Origin: Eubacterium sp. AB3007
GTDB taxonomy: Bacteria > Bacillota > Clostridia > Peptostreptococcales > Anaerovoracaceae
Direction of reading: 5' to 3'
DNA length: 64,000 nucleotides
Assembly (NCBI RefSeq): GCF_000688015.1
Contig: NZ_JIAD01000001.1
Coordinates: forward strand, 1,922,001 to 1,986,000
Position numbers and translations under genes: made by a program. Every line of letters begins with the position of its first letter. The first letter of the stretch is position 1. The notes beneath the pieces were generated by a model. That model saw only the letters and a program-made list of their open reading frames with translations, had not been told where the DNA came from and did no database searches. Of this stretch, positions 16,868-26,565 are shown piece by piece.

Positions 16868-17545
16868 ATGATAAATTTTGATGTACAAAACCATAAGCCG
16901 CTACGGGAGATCGTGTACGATCAACTGAAGCAGCAGATCCTGACGGGTCAGATCAACCCGGGGACCAGGATGATGGAAGTGGATCTGGCGAAGGATATGG
17001 GTGTCAGCAGGACGCCCATCCGGGAGGCCATCCGGAAACTGGAGAAGGAAGGGCTGGTGATCATCGAGCCGCGCCGGGGTGCCTACGTCTCAGACATTTC
17101 TGTGAAGGATATGGTGGATACCCTGGTGGTCCGGGAGGATCTGGAGGGGCTGGCCGGGTTGCTGGCAGCGGAGACCATCACCCGGGAGGAACTGGAAGAG
17201 CTGGAGGAAATCACCACCAGCTACAGCGATGCCATTGCCGCAGGGAACATGGAGAACATCATTCACTACGACGAGTTGTTTCACCGCCGCATCGTGGAGA
17301 TGACAGGGAATCACACCCTGATTCAGCTGTTCGGTTCTGTGCAGGAGCAGGCGCTGCGGTTCCGGTATCTGTATTACGATGACTTCACCAGGTACGAGAA
17401 CATGCCGGTGGAGCATCGCAACATCGTGGAGGCCATCCGCAGCGGGGACGGCGAGTCCGCCCGCAGGGTCTCTGACAACCATGTGAAGAAACTCAAGGAA
17501 TTCGTGGTGGCGGAGGGTGTCGCCGCATTTAAAGAACATAATTAG
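16868..17545 (+). CDS. GntR-family transcriptional regulator (FCD type)
   Basis: A 225-residue regulator. The N-terminal winged helix has the GntR signature (LREIVYDQLKQQILTGQINPGTRM and DMGVSRTPIREAIRKLEKEGLV). The C-terminal half is the all-helical FCD ligand domain with conserved metal or ligand histidines (DELFHRRIVEMTGN, EHRNIVEAI). It lies 12 nt after ispE and is the last gene of the run. Its target and ligand are unknown. Confidence 0.9.
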   Translation: MINFDVQNHKPLREIVYDQLKQQILTGQINPGTRMMEVDLAKDMGVSRTPIREAIRKLEKEGLVIIEPRRGAYVSDISVKDMVDTLVVREDLEGLAGLLAAETITREELEELEEITTSYSDAIAAGNMENIIHYDELFHRRIVEMTGNHTLIQLFGSVQEQALRFRYLYYDDFTRYENMPVEHRNIVEAIRSGDGESARRVSDNHVKKLKEFVVAEGVAAFKEHN

Positions 17546-17565
17546 CACGACGGAATAAGAGAGGC

Positions 17566-17655
17566 TGGCTGCATGGATCGCCGAACGCAGCAGCTTCTTT
17601 TTTTATCCATAATAACGGCATAACCAGAACACTGTCTGATTATGCCGTTTTTCTT
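17566..17655 (+). terminator. Two terminator hairpins between the GntR gene and htrA
   Basis: First, GCTGC...GCAGC followed by TTCTTTTTTT (about 17568-17604). Second, AACGGCATAA (17614-17623) with TTATGCCGTT (17640-17649), followed by TTTCTTTTT. They separate the convergent GntR and htrA genes. Confidence 0.7.
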
Positions 17656-17662
17656 TTTACTT

Positions 17663-19360
17663 TTATCCTTCTGCGTTCACCAGTTTGGTGGTGATGGTGA
17701 TGGTCTGTCCGTCTCGGAGCACCTGGAGCTTCACCTTGTCGCCAACCTTGTGTTTGGAGAGGATGGTGTGGAGCTCTTCCATGGTGGTCACCTTGGTGCC
17801 GTCCATGGAGGTGATCATATCGCCACGCTGGAGACCTGCCTGTCTGGCCTGGTCGCTGGTGACGCTGGTGATCAGAATGCCGCCCTGCGGGTAGCCGTAC
17901 ATCATGGCCTGCTCATCAGAGAGCTCGGAGATGATGATGCCGATGACCGCCTTGCTCTTGGACTGGCTGTCCGCCGTGCCGTTGTTGTCCTTGGAGGCGC
18001 TGCCGGTCTCGATGATCTCCTTGACGCTCTTGGCGACGGTGTTGACCGGTACAGCGAAGCCCAGGCCTTCCACGTCGGAGCCGGAGGACTTGGATTCTAC
18101 GATGCCCACCAGGTTGCCGGAAGCGTCCAGAAGGGCGCCGCCGGAGTTGCCCGGATTGATGGAAGCGTCGGTCTGCAGCAGATTCAGTTTCTGGCCTTCG
18201 ATGGTCAGGTTGCGGTTCAGCGCGCTGATGATGCCGGTGGTGGCAGTGTTACTCAGCTGGCCCAGGGGGTTGCCGATGGCGACGACCTGATCTCCTACCT
18301 CTAGCTTGGTGCTGTCAGCGTATTTCACAGCGTGCAGCTTGGTGGCGTTGATCTTGATGACTGCAAGGTCGTTGTCCTGATCGGTGCCCACCAGCTCTGC
18401 CTGATAGGTCTTGGAGTCAGAGGTGGTGACGGTGATCTTGCTGGCTCCGTCTATGACGTGGTAGCAGGTGACGATGTAGCCGTCCGACTGGACGATGACA
18501 CCGGAGCCTGCGCCCTTGGTTATATAGTTTTGTGCCCACATATCAGTGGAAAGCCCTTCCGTGGTGATGGACACGATGGTGTCGTTGGATTTCTCCACGA
18601 TGCTGGCGATGTCCAGGGTCTCCTTGGACTCCGTCAGGGTGTAGTTGGTGGCGGAGGTGTCCTTGGGAGAGAAGGTGTTCCCGAGCAACGCGATACCGCC
18701 GACGGTCAGCGCGGAAGTCAGCAGCATGGCGAGGATGAGGATGAGCACAAAAGCTCTTCGGGTGAGCTGCATGGGGGCCGGTGCTGCCTTGACCTTCTGG
18801 CCGTATCCACCGCCAGCGCCGCTCCCGTGGCCGCCTCCATAGTAACCGCCCCCATCGTAGCCACCACCGTTACCGGTTCCGCCGTCGTCGAAGCTGCCAC
18901 CGCCCCCGGCAAAGCCGCTGCCATAGTCGTCCCCTGCCGGGCCGGCGCTGTAGTTATCCTCCGGCGCGGAGTAGTAGCTGGTGCCATCAGGCCGCATTGG
19001 CATCCCGTAGGGGTCGGTGAAGGGCTGGTAGTCTTCCTCTGCCTCCTCCTTGCCGAAGATGTCCACCTCGGTGACCGGGTCGTAGGCTTGGGGTTGTGAG
19101 GGTGATGCCTCTTCTGGCTGCGCCGCAGTGTCCATGGGGGCTGCGGAGGGATCCCCTGGTTCCGCTGTATCATCCGCCGTATCAAAGGGGGCCGCCGGTG
19201 CCGGTGTGTCCACCAGCACAAAGCCTGTTTCCTGCGGGGCAGTAGAGGTGATGGGGGTCTCGGCAATGCCGATCCCCTCCACCGGTTTGGGTGTATCGGT
19301 CGTATTTGGATCTTCCGGATCTATCCGGAATCTGAAAGTGTTGGTATCCCAATTATCCAT
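17663..19360 (-). CDS. htrA: HtrA/DegP-like membrane-anchored serine protease
   Basis: A 565-residue protease for misfolded envelope proteins. It has a long Pro/Asp/Gly-rich cytoplasmic N-terminus (about 200 residues, with runs of Gly/Tyr), one membrane helix (RRAFVLILILAMLLTSALTVGGIALLG) and a trypsin-like domain with the triad His (TCYHVI), Asp (DNDLAV) and Ser (INPGNSGGAL). A C-terminal PDZ domain follows (GGILITSVTSDQARQAGLQRGDMI). I chose ATG 19360 because AAAGGAG lies 8 nt upstream. The extracytoplasmic side is the active side. Confidence 0.93.
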   Translation of the reverse strand: MDNWDTNTFRFRIDPEDPNTTDTPKPVEGIGIAETPITSTAPQETGFVLVDTPAPAAPFDTADDTAEPGDPSAAPMDTAAQPEEASPSQPQAYDPVTEVDIFGKEEAEEDYQPFTDPYGMPMRPDGTSYYSAPEDNYSAGPAGDDYGSGFAGGGGSFDDGGTGNGGGYDGGGYYGGGHGSGAGGGYGQKVKAAPAPMQLTRRAFVLILILAMLLTSALTVGGIALLGNTFSPKDTSATNYTLTESKETLDIASIVEKSNDTIVSITTEGLSTDMWAQNYITKGAGSGVIVQSDGYIVTCYHVIDGASKITVTTSDSKTYQAELVGTDQDNDLAVIKINATKLHAVKYADSTKLEVGDQVVAIGNPLGQLSNTATTGIISALNRNLTIEGQKLNLLQTDASINPGNSGGALLDASGNLVGIVESKSSGSDVEGLGFAVPVNTVAKSVKEIIETGSASKDNNGTADSQSKSKAVIGIIISELSDEQAMMYGYPQGGILITSVTSDQARQAGLQRGDMITSMDGTKVTTMEELHTILSKHKVGDKVKLQVLRDGQTITITTKLVNAEG

Positions 19361-19554
19361 AATCAATCTCCTTTAGTTTCGGATTCAGGTATTACTTTAC
19401 CTTACATCGTCATTATAGTCAACAAAGATGGTGTTTCTGTGAAAGAAATGTCAACAAAAAAGGAATTTCAACTGTGCAAACAGTGGATAATATAGTATAA
19501 TGGATAAGATTGTTGGTCAGAGACTGACAGACAGTGGAAAGGAGGTCCGGACAA

Positions 19555-19980
19555 GTGCAGGATATCATGTTGACGATCATCGGCAGGCAGTTTGCCGGCG
19601 ATGAGGCAGAGGATAGAATGGAATTCGTAACAGAAGGGAAGCTTTACCGGCGAGGTGAGGCGACGTATCTGGTCTACGACGAGAGTGAGTTTTCCGGGTT
19701 TCCGGGATGCAAGACAAGCCTGAGAGTGAAGGGCGATACCATGCGGATGAAACGCATCGGCGCAGACACCGGTTATGGGCTGGAGATGGAGTTCCAGGAG
19801 GGGAAACGTTTCCAGAGCAGTTACCAGACTCCCTACGGAGAGATGGATATGGAGGTGTTCACCACGCGGGTGAAGAATGCTTTGTCCGAGGAGGGCACCG
19901 GCAGCGTGGAGGTGGATTACGACGTGAGCATCGGCGGCATGGCAGAAGGGAAGAACGAACTTCGGATCGAAGTGAAATAA
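19555..19980 (+). CDS. DUF1934 (YwiB-like) beta-barrel protein
   Basis: A 141-residue protein of the YwiB family, a small lipocalin-like beta-barrel of unknown role common in Bacillota. GTG 19555 is taken as the start because AAAGGAGG lies 9 nt upstream; the next ATG (19567) is too far. Family features are the alternating beta pattern with TEGKLYRRGEATYLVYDESE and the closing YDVSIGG. A TATAAT at 19496-19501 marks a likely promoter with a weak -35. Confidence 0.78.
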   Translation: MQDIMLTIIGRQFAGDEAEDRMEFVTEGKLYRRGEATYLVYDESEFSGFPGCKTSLRVKGDTMRMKRIGADTGYGLEMEFQEGKRFQSSYQTPYGEMDMEVFTTRVKNALSEEGTGSVEVDYDVSIGGMAEGKNELRIEVK

Positions 19981-19994
19981 CAGGAAGGCAGTTT

Positions 19995-20111
19995 ATGTGG
20001 GATAAGAAAAACAAGAAAAGACAGAAGAGGATCGCGCAGGCGATCGTGATCGTCGTGGCGGCGTCCATGGTGTTGACAACACTGTTCTGGGCATTTCAGG
20101 CGATCGTATAG
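19995..20111 (+). CDS. 38-residue single-pass membrane protein
   Basis: The very basic start MWDKKNKKRQKRIAQ is followed by one hydrophobic helix (AIVIVVAASMVLTTLFWAFQAIV) that ends the protein. AGGAAGG lies 7 nt before ATG 19995. Bacillota often encode such DUF4044-like mini-proteins here and there; I cannot assign a function. It lies between DUF1934 (14 nt upstream) and DUF1846 (21 nt downstream), probably one transcript. Confidence 0.6.
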   Translation: MWDKKNKKRQKRIAQAIVIVVAASMVLTTLFWAFQAIV

Positions 20112-20132
20112 GGAAGTTGAAGGAGGCGAGTG

Positions 20133-21641
20133 ATGAAGATCGGATTCAGTGCAGAGAAGTATATCGAAGAGCAGTCCAAGTATATCCGGGAGAGACTCAA
20201 TCACGAGAACAGCCAGCGGCTGTACCTGGAGTTCGGCGGCAAACTGGTGCACGACAAGCATGCGGCAAGAGTGCTCCCCGGGTTTGACGAGAATGCCAAG
20301 GTCAAGCTTCTGCAGAAATTGAAGGACGAAGCGGAGATCATCATCTGCATCTATTCCGGCGACATTACCACTGCCAAGACTCGCCACGATTTTGGCATCA
20401 CCTATGACCTGGAGGTGCTCCGTCTGATCGATACCTTCCGGGCCTATGACCTGGAGATCAATAGTGTGGTGGTCACACGGTACGAGGATGCGCCGGCGGT
20501 TAACATGTTCATGAGCAAGCTGGAGCGCCGCGGGATCCGCACCTACAAGCACGACTTCACCAAGGGGTATCCGACGGATGTGGATACCATCGTCAGCGAC
20601 GAGGGATACGGGGCGAACCCGTTCATCGAAGTGACCAAGCCGTTGGTGGTGGTCACAGGGCCGGGAGGCGGCAGCGGCAAACTGGCTACCTGCCTGTCCC
20701 AGCTTTATCACGATTACCGCCGCGGGGTGAAGGCCAGATACGCCAAGTTCGAGACCTTCCCCATCTGGAATCTCCCGCTGAAGCACCCTGTGAACATCGC
20801 CTATGAGGCGGCTACGGCAGATCTGCGGGACGTGAATCAGATTGATTCCTTCCATCTGGAAGCCTATGGAGAGACAGCCGTCAACTACAACCGCGATATG
20901 GAAGTGTTCCCGGTGGTCAAGCGGATCATCGAGAAGATCACCGGCAAGGCGGAGTACCTGTCCCCTACCGATATGGGGGTCAACCGGGCAGGATTTGGGA
21001 TCATCGACGATGAGGTATGTCGGGAGGCGGCCTGTCAGGAGATCATCCGCAGATATCTGATCGCCGAGGTGGATTACAAGAAGGGCAAGATCTCTGAGTC
21101 CGCACTGGAGCGGGCCAAGCTCCTGATGAAAGAAGTCGGCATGGAACCGGAGGACAGACCGGTGGTACAGCCGGCCAGAGACTATCTGGAGCGCAAGCGG
21201 CAGGAACTGGGGGCGCAGGAGAACCTGGTCGGATTTGCCATCGAGATGCCTGACGGGAAGATCATCACCGGAAGAAGCTCCAGCCTGATGGTGGCGGCGG
21301 CTTCCTCGGTTCTGAACAGTATCAAGTATCTGGCAGGGTATCCGGATCCGCTGCTGCTGATCACAGAACAGGTTCTGGAGGCTTCCCAGAAGATGAAGAC
21401 GGAGATCCTGCGGTCCGACCGCAAGGCACTGAACGTGGAGGAGGTCATGATCGCCCTCTCCATCTCCAGTACACAGAATCCGGCAGCAGAAGTTGCCAGT
21501 TCCAAACTGGAGCTGCTGCGCGGATGCAAGGCGCACTGTACCGCCATCCTGTCGGATCACGACGAGCAGACACTGCAGTCCATGGGCCTGGATGTTACCT
21601 GCGATCCGGAGTACGTCACGACGAACCTTTATACGAACTGA
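20133..21641 (+). CDS. DUF1846 domain protein
   Basis: A 502-residue cytoplasmic protein of the DUF1846 family, found in many anaerobic Bacillota, biochemical role not established. The N-terminal part begins [22 protein letters not shown] phosphate-binding-like glycine loop, [23 protein letters not shown], is encoded near 20647-20715. The length fits the family. The start after AGGAGG was taken as ATG 20133. It ends one base before the CLC gene. Confidence 0.88.
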   Translation: MKIGFSAEKYIEEQSKYIRERLNHENSQRLYLEFGGKLVHDKHAARVLPGFDENAKVKLLQKLKDEAEIIICIYSGDITTAKTRHDFGITYDLEVLRLIDTFRAYDLEINSVVVTRYEDAPAVNMFMSKLERRGIRTYKHDFTKGYPTDVDTIVSDEGYGANPFIEVTKPLVVVTGPGGGSGKLATCLSQLYHDYRRGVKARYAKFETFPIWNLPLKHPVNIAYEAATADLRDVNQIDSFHLEAYGETAVNYNRDMEVFPVVKRIIEKITGKAEYLSPTDMGVNRAGFGIIDDEVCREAACQEIIRRYLIAEVDYKKGKISESALERAKLLMKEVGMEPEDRPVVQPARDYLERKRQELGAQENLVGFAIEMPDGKIITGRSSSLMVAAASSVLNSIKYLAGYPDPLLLITEQVLEASQKMKTEILRSDRKALNVEEVMIALSISSTQNPAAEVASSKLELLRGCKAHCTAILSDHDEQTLQSMGLDVTCDPEYVTTNLYTN

Positions 21642-21642
21642 T

Positions 21643-23211
21643 ATGAAAAGCAAAGCGGAACAATCGATTGAGAGAATCAAGGGTATCAAGTACCAGCTTG
21701 TCATCCAGAGTGCCTGCATCGGTGTAGTGGCAGGGATAGTGGTCTCCGGGTTCCGCATGATCCTGACGAAAGCAGAGCCTCTGAGAGGCTCTGTTATTGC
21801 TATGGCAAAGGACGACCACAGCATGATCCCCCTGCTCCTGTTGGCGCTGGCGGTGTGTTACCTGGGCGCATGGCTTTGTCTGAAGATCGAGCCTCTCTGC
21901 GGAGGCTCGGGAATCCCGCAGGTGGCCGGGGAACTGAAGGGTAAGGTGTATATGACATGGTGGCGTGTGTTGCTGGCCAAGATCATCGGCGCGAGCCTGG
22001 CCATCACCGGCGGGCTGTCTCTGGGGCGGGAGGGTCCCAGCATCCAGATCGGGGCCATGGTGGGAAAAGGGTTTTCCCGCGGGGCCCGGCACATCGTCTC
22101 AGAGGAGAAGCTGTTGATCACCTGCGGCGCTGCGGCGGGACTTGCGGCGGCCTTCAATGCCCCGTTGGCGGGCGCCATGTTCGCACTGGAGGGTTTGCAC
22201 AAAAACTTTTCCACCGATATTCTGTTGGGGTCTCTGACTGCCTCGGTTTCGGCGAATTTTGTGGCCTTTTATTTCTTTGGGCTTACACCGGTATTTGATC
22301 TGGTAATGGGGCGGCCGCTGCCCTTGCATCTGTACTGGATGTTGTTGTTGCTCGGGGTGGTACTTGGGCTTTTCGGAGTTCTGTACGGACGGTGTATCGC
22401 CTGGTGCCAGGATCTTTACGGGCGGCTGCCCGGGAGGTCTGTGCGGCTTTTGGTGCCGTTCCTGCTGGTGATCCCTCTGGCGATCCTGCTGCCGGAGGTA
22501 CTCGGTGGCGGCAACTGGCTTGTGAGAGATACTTCAGATGGGAGATACGCGCTGGCGGCATTGGCCGTGCTTCTGGCCGTCAAGTTCTGTTTTTCGATCA
22601 TCAGTTTTTCCTCCGGTGCACCGGGCGGGATATTCATGCCTCTGCTGGTGCTTGGGGGACTGGCTGGAGGGCTGTTTTTCCTGCTTCTGAATCCACTGGT
22701 AGGTGTGGAGAATGGGATGATCAGCAATTTTGTGGTGTTCGGTATGGTGGGCTACTTCGCCGCCATCGTCCGTTCGCCGGTGACAGGGATCATCCTCATC
22801 ACCGAGATGGCAGGGGATTTCAACAATTTCCTGGCTTTATCTGTGGTGGCGCTGGTGGCGTACATCACAGCAGATCTGACGGGGACGCTTCCTATCTATG
22901 AGCAGCTGCTGCAGCGCATCCTCTCCGGAAAGGGGAACTACGGGATGACACATGGGCAGCGGGATGAGAAGGTGATGATGGAGAGCGATGTCTACATTGC
23001 CAGCCACATGGACGGTAACAAGATCAAGAGCATGAAGCTGCCGGAGGGCAGTCTGATCGTAGCGGTGCAGCGGGACCAGCAGGAGATCGTTCCCCGTGGA
23101 GACACGCGTCTTGCCGGCGGGGACAAGCTGACCATTCTCTGCCGACAGGGGGACATGGAGGAAGTGGACAGGATCCTGGAGGCCATGTGCCGGAGAGAGT
23201 GCAAGAGATAG
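21643..23211 (+). CDS. CLC-type chloride channel or Cl-/H+ antiporter with RCK_C domain
   Basis: A 522-residue membrane protein. CLC selectivity motifs are all present: GGSGIPQ, GREGP with the gating Glu, and GAPGGIFMP. FNAPLAGAMFALEG keeps an internal Glu at the position linked with proton coupling in antiporters, which favours exchange over a pure channel. The last 70 residues form a TrkA-C/RCK_C regulatory domain (SLIVAVQRDQQEIVPRGDTRLAGGDKLTILC). It starts one base after the DUF1846 stop. Confidence 0.92.
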   Translation: MKSKAEQSIERIKGIKYQLVIQSACIGVVAGIVVSGFRMILTKAEPLRGSVIAMAKDDHSMIPLLLLALAVCYLGAWLCLKIEPLCGGSGIPQVAGELKGKVYMTWWRVLLAKIIGASLAITGGLSLGREGPSIQIGAMVGKGFSRGARHIVSEEKLLITCGAAAGLAAAFNAPLAGAMFALEGLHKNFSTDILLGSLTASVSANFVAFYFFGLTPVFDLVMGRPLPLHLYWMLLLLGVVLGLFGVLYGRCIAWCQDLYGRLPGRSVRLLVPFLLVIPLAILLPEVLGGGNWLVRDTSDGRYALAALAVLLAVKFCFSIISFSSGAPGGIFMPLLVLGGLAGGLFFLLLNPLVGVENGMISNFVVFGMVGYFAAIVRSPVTGIILITEMAGDFNNFLALSVVALVAYITADLTGTLPIYEQLLQRILSGKGNYGMTHGQRDEKVMMESDVYIASHMDGNKIKSMKLPEGSLIVAVQRDQQEIVPRGDTRLAGGDKLTILCRQGDMEEVDRILEAMCRRECKR

Positions 23212-23223
23212 TGAGGAGGAACA

Positions 23224-24378
23224 ATGGGAATCAATGTAATACACAGATTCTTGGAAGGTGAGGATGTGATCCGCTGGGCAAGAGATTGCAGCGGCCCGGC
23301 TCTGGATGATATATGGAAGGAAGCCTGGCTGCAGGATGGGATCGGCAGCCGACTGAACGCACTTGTCGGGAACTTGGAGATGGCAGCAGGCGCCATGCGG
23401 TACAAGTGCGATCGGATCGTTCTGGTAGCGGAGGGGGCTGTTGCAGATATGCTGGAGGCGATGCTGTTTCTGGCACCGGAGAAGGACAGAGTGAAGCTGG
23501 TACGAGGCACGCTTTCTGCCGGAGAACTGAGCCGGGTGATCGAAGACCTGGAACAGGGGAGCGCGGGCCTGATCGGTGTGGCCATGGGGGAGGAGTCTCC
23601 ATCTTTCTGCGCGGTGTTTGCTACCTTGCGGAAGTTGATCGCGGATCGCTACAGTCAGGAAAAGAAAGATCGCCTAAAAGCGATCTATGGACGCAGGAGC
23701 ACATACTTGTCGGAGGAGATGGAGCGGGGAGACATGGAGGGCTTTAGGCTCCCAGAGGCCTATGATCCAGGAGAAGAATTCCCTGCATCTGCCTCACCCC
23801 TGGCGGCGGGGACAGCCGCCGCCTGTCTGGCATCCAGTGTGGCTATGATCTTTCCAATGATGGTGGCGGGGATCAACGCGGGTGCCTACGTACGTGGCTT
23901 TAGAGAGATGCTGGCATCTCCCTGGTGGGACCGGGACGCAGATCAGTATGGCCTGTATCTGGGCAGCAGTGTTGTGGGCTCCTGGGAAAGTGGAGAGGAC
24001 CTGGAAGAGGATCTTCTTTTCTGGCAGCCTGAGCTGAGGGGGGTCTGCCGCTGGATGGCAGCGATCCGAAGAGCATGGGGTGCTGAGGCCAGGGCTTTGT
24101 GCCTGCCGGAGGAGGCGGCTATGCGCCGGCCGTCTGCCCGTGCGACCACCCTCTTCTGCGAGGAGGAAGAGGCAGACATCATGCTGCCGGCCTTTCCGGG
24201 GGTGAGTCCGGAGGGGTCGTTGCACGAGATGACCCGGGAAGCGGCGGAGGCGTTGTACCAGAGTACCGGAGGGACGATGATTCGGCTGGATCGGATGGAT
24301 GCCGAAGAGCTTGGGCGCCTGATGGCATACCTGCAGCTTTCCTTCGGGATCGCCGGGTGGCTGCCACGGAATCAATGA
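23224..24378 (+). CDS. Divergent phosphoglucose-isomerase-like protein
   Basis: A 384-residue protein. The segment LAAGTAAACLASSVAMIFPMMVAGINAGAYVRGFREML resembles the stretch preceding the second SIS domain of glucose-6-phosphate isomerase, and the C-terminus STGGTMIRLDRMDAEELGRLMAYLQLSF fits the family end. The usual catalytic motifs (SKTGTT-type serine loop, catalytic Glu signature) are not seen, so it may be a non-catalytic or altered-specificity member. It follows the CLC gene by 12 nt with AGGAGG. Assignment tentative. Confidence 0.5.
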   Translation: MGINVIHRFLEGEDVIRWARDCSGPALDDIWKEAWLQDGIGSRLNALVGNLEMAAGAMRYKCDRIVLVAEGAVADMLEAMLFLAPEKDRVKLVRGTLSAGELSRVIEDLEQGSAGLIGVAMGEESPSFCAVFATLRKLIADRYSQEKKDRLKAIYGRRSTYLSEEMERGDMEGFRLPEAYDPGEEFPASASPLAAGTAAACLASSVAMIFPMMVAGINAGAYVRGFREMLASPWWDRDADQYGLYLGSSVVGSWESGEDLEEDLLFWQPELRGVCRWMAAIRRAWGAEARALCLPEEAAMRRPSARATTLFCEEEEADIMLPAFPGVSPEGSLHEMTREAAEALYQSTGGTMIRLDRMDAEELGRLMAYLQLSFGIAGWLPRNQ

Positions 24379-24398
24379 GGGGAATTGCAGAATTAGGG

Positions 24399-24426
24399 TT
24401 TACAAAGCAACGGAAAGTGTTATAAT
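24399..24426 (+). promoter_or_regulatory. Sigma-A promoter of hbd
   Basis: TTTACA (24399-24404), 16-nt spacer, consensus TATAAT (24421-24426), about 78 nt before hbd. A weak copy of the dispersed word (TACAAAGCA) overlaps the -35. Confidence 0.65.
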
Positions 24427-24503
24427 TGAGTTGCACAGTAAAGTTAATATTTTAACAGATTGCGAAATCTGTATATTAGCAACAATACAGGAGGTTTTCT
24501 GAA

Positions 24504-25352
24504 ATGAAAAAGATTGGTGTTTTAGGAACTGGCACTATGGGTGCTGGAATCGTTCAGGTACTGGCTCTGCACGGCTATGAGGTCGTTATGAGAGCAAGAC
24601 GTCAGACTTCCATCGACGGTGGCCTGGCTAAGGTCGAGAAGAACCTGGCTAAGATGGTCAAGAAGGAGAAGATCACCCAGGAGAAGATGGATGAGACCAT
24701 GAAGCTGATCAATGGTTCCACAGATCTGAGCATCATCGCTGATGCTGACCTGGTAATCGAGGCATCCACCGAGGATAAGGAAGCCAAGAAGGCTCTGCTG
24801 AAGGAAGTTGACGAGCTGACCGGCCCGGATTGCATCATCGCATCCAACACGTCCTCCCTGTCCATTACAGATATCGCTATGGCAACAAGCAAGCCGGACA
24901 AGGTAGTCGGCATGCATTTCTTCAATCCTGTTCCGGCTATGAAGCTGGTTGAGATCATCAACGGTCTGCTGACTTCTGAGGAGACCAACAAGGTCGTCAC
25001 CGATCTGGCCGTAGAGTTGGGCAAGACTCCGGTACAGGTGAAGGAAGCTCCGGGATTCGTTGTCAACAGAATCCTGATCCCGATGATCAACGAGGGAATC
25101 GCTATCCTGAACGAGGGTATCGCTTCCGCAGAGGATATCGACACTGCTATGAAACTGGGATGCAACCACCCGATGGGACCTCTGGCTCTGGGCGACCTGA
25201 TCGGACTGGACGTCTGCCTGGCCATCATGGAAGTACTGTACACCGAGTTTGGCGATCCGAAATATCGTCCGAACATCCTGCTGAAGCAGATGGTAGCTGC
25301 TGGCAAGCTGGGAATGAAGACCGGACAGGGCTTCTTCGATTACAGCAAATAA
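24504..25352 (+). CDS. hbd: 3-hydroxybutyryl-CoA dehydrogenase
   Basis: A 282-residue NAD(P)-dependent enzyme that interconverts acetoacetyl-CoA and 3-hydroxybutyryl-CoA in butyrate formation. The Rossmann loop [11 protein letters not shown] is at 5-15, the catalytic HFFNPVP motif is near 138-144, and [11 protein letters not shown] opens the C-terminal domain. It uses favoured codons only, with a strong ribosome site, so it is probably highly expressed. It stands alone with its own promoter and terminator, but links to the lysine island by making crotonyl-CoA-level intermediates interconvertible. Confidence 0.96.
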   Translation: MKKIGVLGTGTMGAGIVQVLALHGYEVVMRARRQTSIDGGLAKVEKNLAKMVKKEKITQEKMDETMKLINGSTDLSIIADADLVIEASTEDKEAKKALLKEVDELTGPDCIIASNTSSLSITDIAMATSKPDKVVGMHFFNPVPAMKLVEIINGLLTSEETNKVVTDLAVELGKTPVQVKEAPGFVVNRILIPMINEGIAILNEGIASAEDIDTAMKLGCNHPMGPLALGDLIGLDVCLAIMEVLYTEFGDPKYRPNILLKQMVAAGKLGMKTGQGFFDYSK

Positions 25353-25374
25353 TTGCACAGCCTGTGATTGAGGA

Positions 25375-25405
25375 GGGATGCTGCATATGCGGCATCCCTT
25401 TTTTT
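25375..25405 (+). terminator. Terminator after hbd
   Basis: GGGATGCTGC (25375-25384) pairs with GCGGCATCCC (25389-25398) across a 4-nt loop; seven T follow. Confidence 0.85.
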
Positions 25406-25511
25406 GTGTAGGGCGGCGCCTGCGGCGGCTTTGTGTGGATTTTCACCTGTACCGTCGGACGCTCCACGAGGCGTGGCGGGAGGCCCCAACAGAAAGAGAG
25501 GAGGAGTGAAC

Positions 25512-26534
25512 ATGGATAGGATTCGGATCGCGTTGATCGGGTACGGGAATGTAGGACAAGCCTTTGCCCGGATGCTGGTGCGAAAGCAGGAGTATATCCG
25601 GAAGACTTTCGGAAAGGAGGCAGTGATCACCGCCATCTGTACCCGGCGGAGAGGAGGGATCCTGCAGCCGGAGGGGATCGATACGTCGGCAGTTTCAGAT
25701 GCCATGTTTGACAAAGCCCTGGACGCTTTTGCTATCCTGGACTCTGGAGAATACGATGTGATGGCGGAACTGAGTCCCATCAACATCATGACAGGTCAGC
25801 CGGCCACCGATCACATCCGCTGCGCCATGAACCTGGGAAAACACGTCATCACCGCCAACAAGGGTCCTATCGCCTGGCACTACCGGGAACTGAGGGATCT
25901 GTCCAGAGAAAAGGGCGTGGTGTTCTGTCAGGAGGCAACGGTGATGGACGGGGTGCCGGTCTACAATCTGGCGAAGGAGACACTGATGGGATGTCGGATC
26001 ACCGAGGTCAGCGGGATCCTCAATGCTACCACCAACTTCATCCTGACGGAGATGGAAAAGGGAGTGAGTTACGAGGACGCTGTGGAAGAGGGGCGTCGGC
26101 AGGGCTTTGTGGAAGCGGATCCATCTATGGACGTGGACGGGTGGGATGCGGCTGCCAAGCTCACCGCGCTGATGAATGTATTGATGGATGTGCGCATCAC
26201 CCCCTTGGACATCCGGCGGACCGGCATCGGAGGGATCACCAGGGAAGATCTGGAGGCCGCCCGGACTCAGGGGAAGAAGATCAAGTTGCTTTGCCGCGGG
26301 CGGATGGTGGACGGGCAGCCGGTGGGCACCGTGGAGCCGACGCTGGTTGAGGAGGGCTCTCTGCCGGCGATCATGGATGCCACTTCCTCTTACGTGACCG
26401 TGACCACGGATCTAATGGGAGGTGTTACTGTCATCGAGGAGCCTTTCGAGCCGGAGATCGACCATACGGCTTACGGTGTGTTGAGTGATCTGTTACGGAT
26501 CCTGAGGGAGACTGCCGGAGCCCGGGTAGAATAG
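25512..26534 (+). CDS. hom: Homoserine dehydrogenase family protein
   Basis: A 340-residue oxidoreductase. The NAD(P) loop is IALIGYGNVGQAFAR near the N-terminus. Typical homoserine dehydrogenase motifs follow: ITANKGPIA with the catalytic Lys, SGILNATTNFILTEME, and EADPSMDVDGWDAAAKL. It lacks the C-terminal ACT domain of many family members, suggesting no threonine feedback. It starts at ATG 25512 after GAGGAG. With ThrH elsewhere in the window it could supply threonine or methionine, but there is no local pathway cluster, so the exact substrate is not certain. Confidence 0.82.
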   Translation: MDRIRIALIGYGNVGQAFARMLVRKQEYIRKTFGKEAVITAICTRRRGGILQPEGIDTSAVSDAMFDKALDAFAILDSGEYDVMAELSPINIMTGQPATDHIRCAMNLGKHVITANKGPIAWHYRELRDLSREKGVVFCQEATVMDGVPVYNLAKETLMGCRITEVSGILNATTNFILTEMEKGVSYEDAVEEGRRQGFVEADPSMDVDGWDAAAKLTALMNVLMDVRITPLDIRRTGIGGITREDLEAARTQGKKIKLLCRGRMVDGQPVGTVEPTLVEEGSLPAIMDATSSYVTVTTDLMGGVTVIEEPFEPEIDHTAYGVLSDLLRILRETAGARVE

Positions 26535-26537
26535 AGA

Positions 26538-26565
26538 GACCCCGGTCCTGCGGCCGGGGCTTTGG
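26538..26565. terminator. Bidirectional terminator between hom and the glutaredoxin gene
   Basis: CCCCGG (26540-26545) pairs with CCGGGG (26554-26559) between two convergent genes; CTTTGGTT follows on the plus strand. Confidence 0.6.

Noticed and set aside
17642..18304. Plus-strand frames opposite the htrA-like gene
   Set aside because: Products are low-complexity Gly/Asp/Val-rich mirrors of the protease gene.
19917..21824. A 635-codon open frame on the minus strand opposite DUF1846
   Set aside because: Shadow of a gene with clear family match and ribosome site; no independent evidence for translation.
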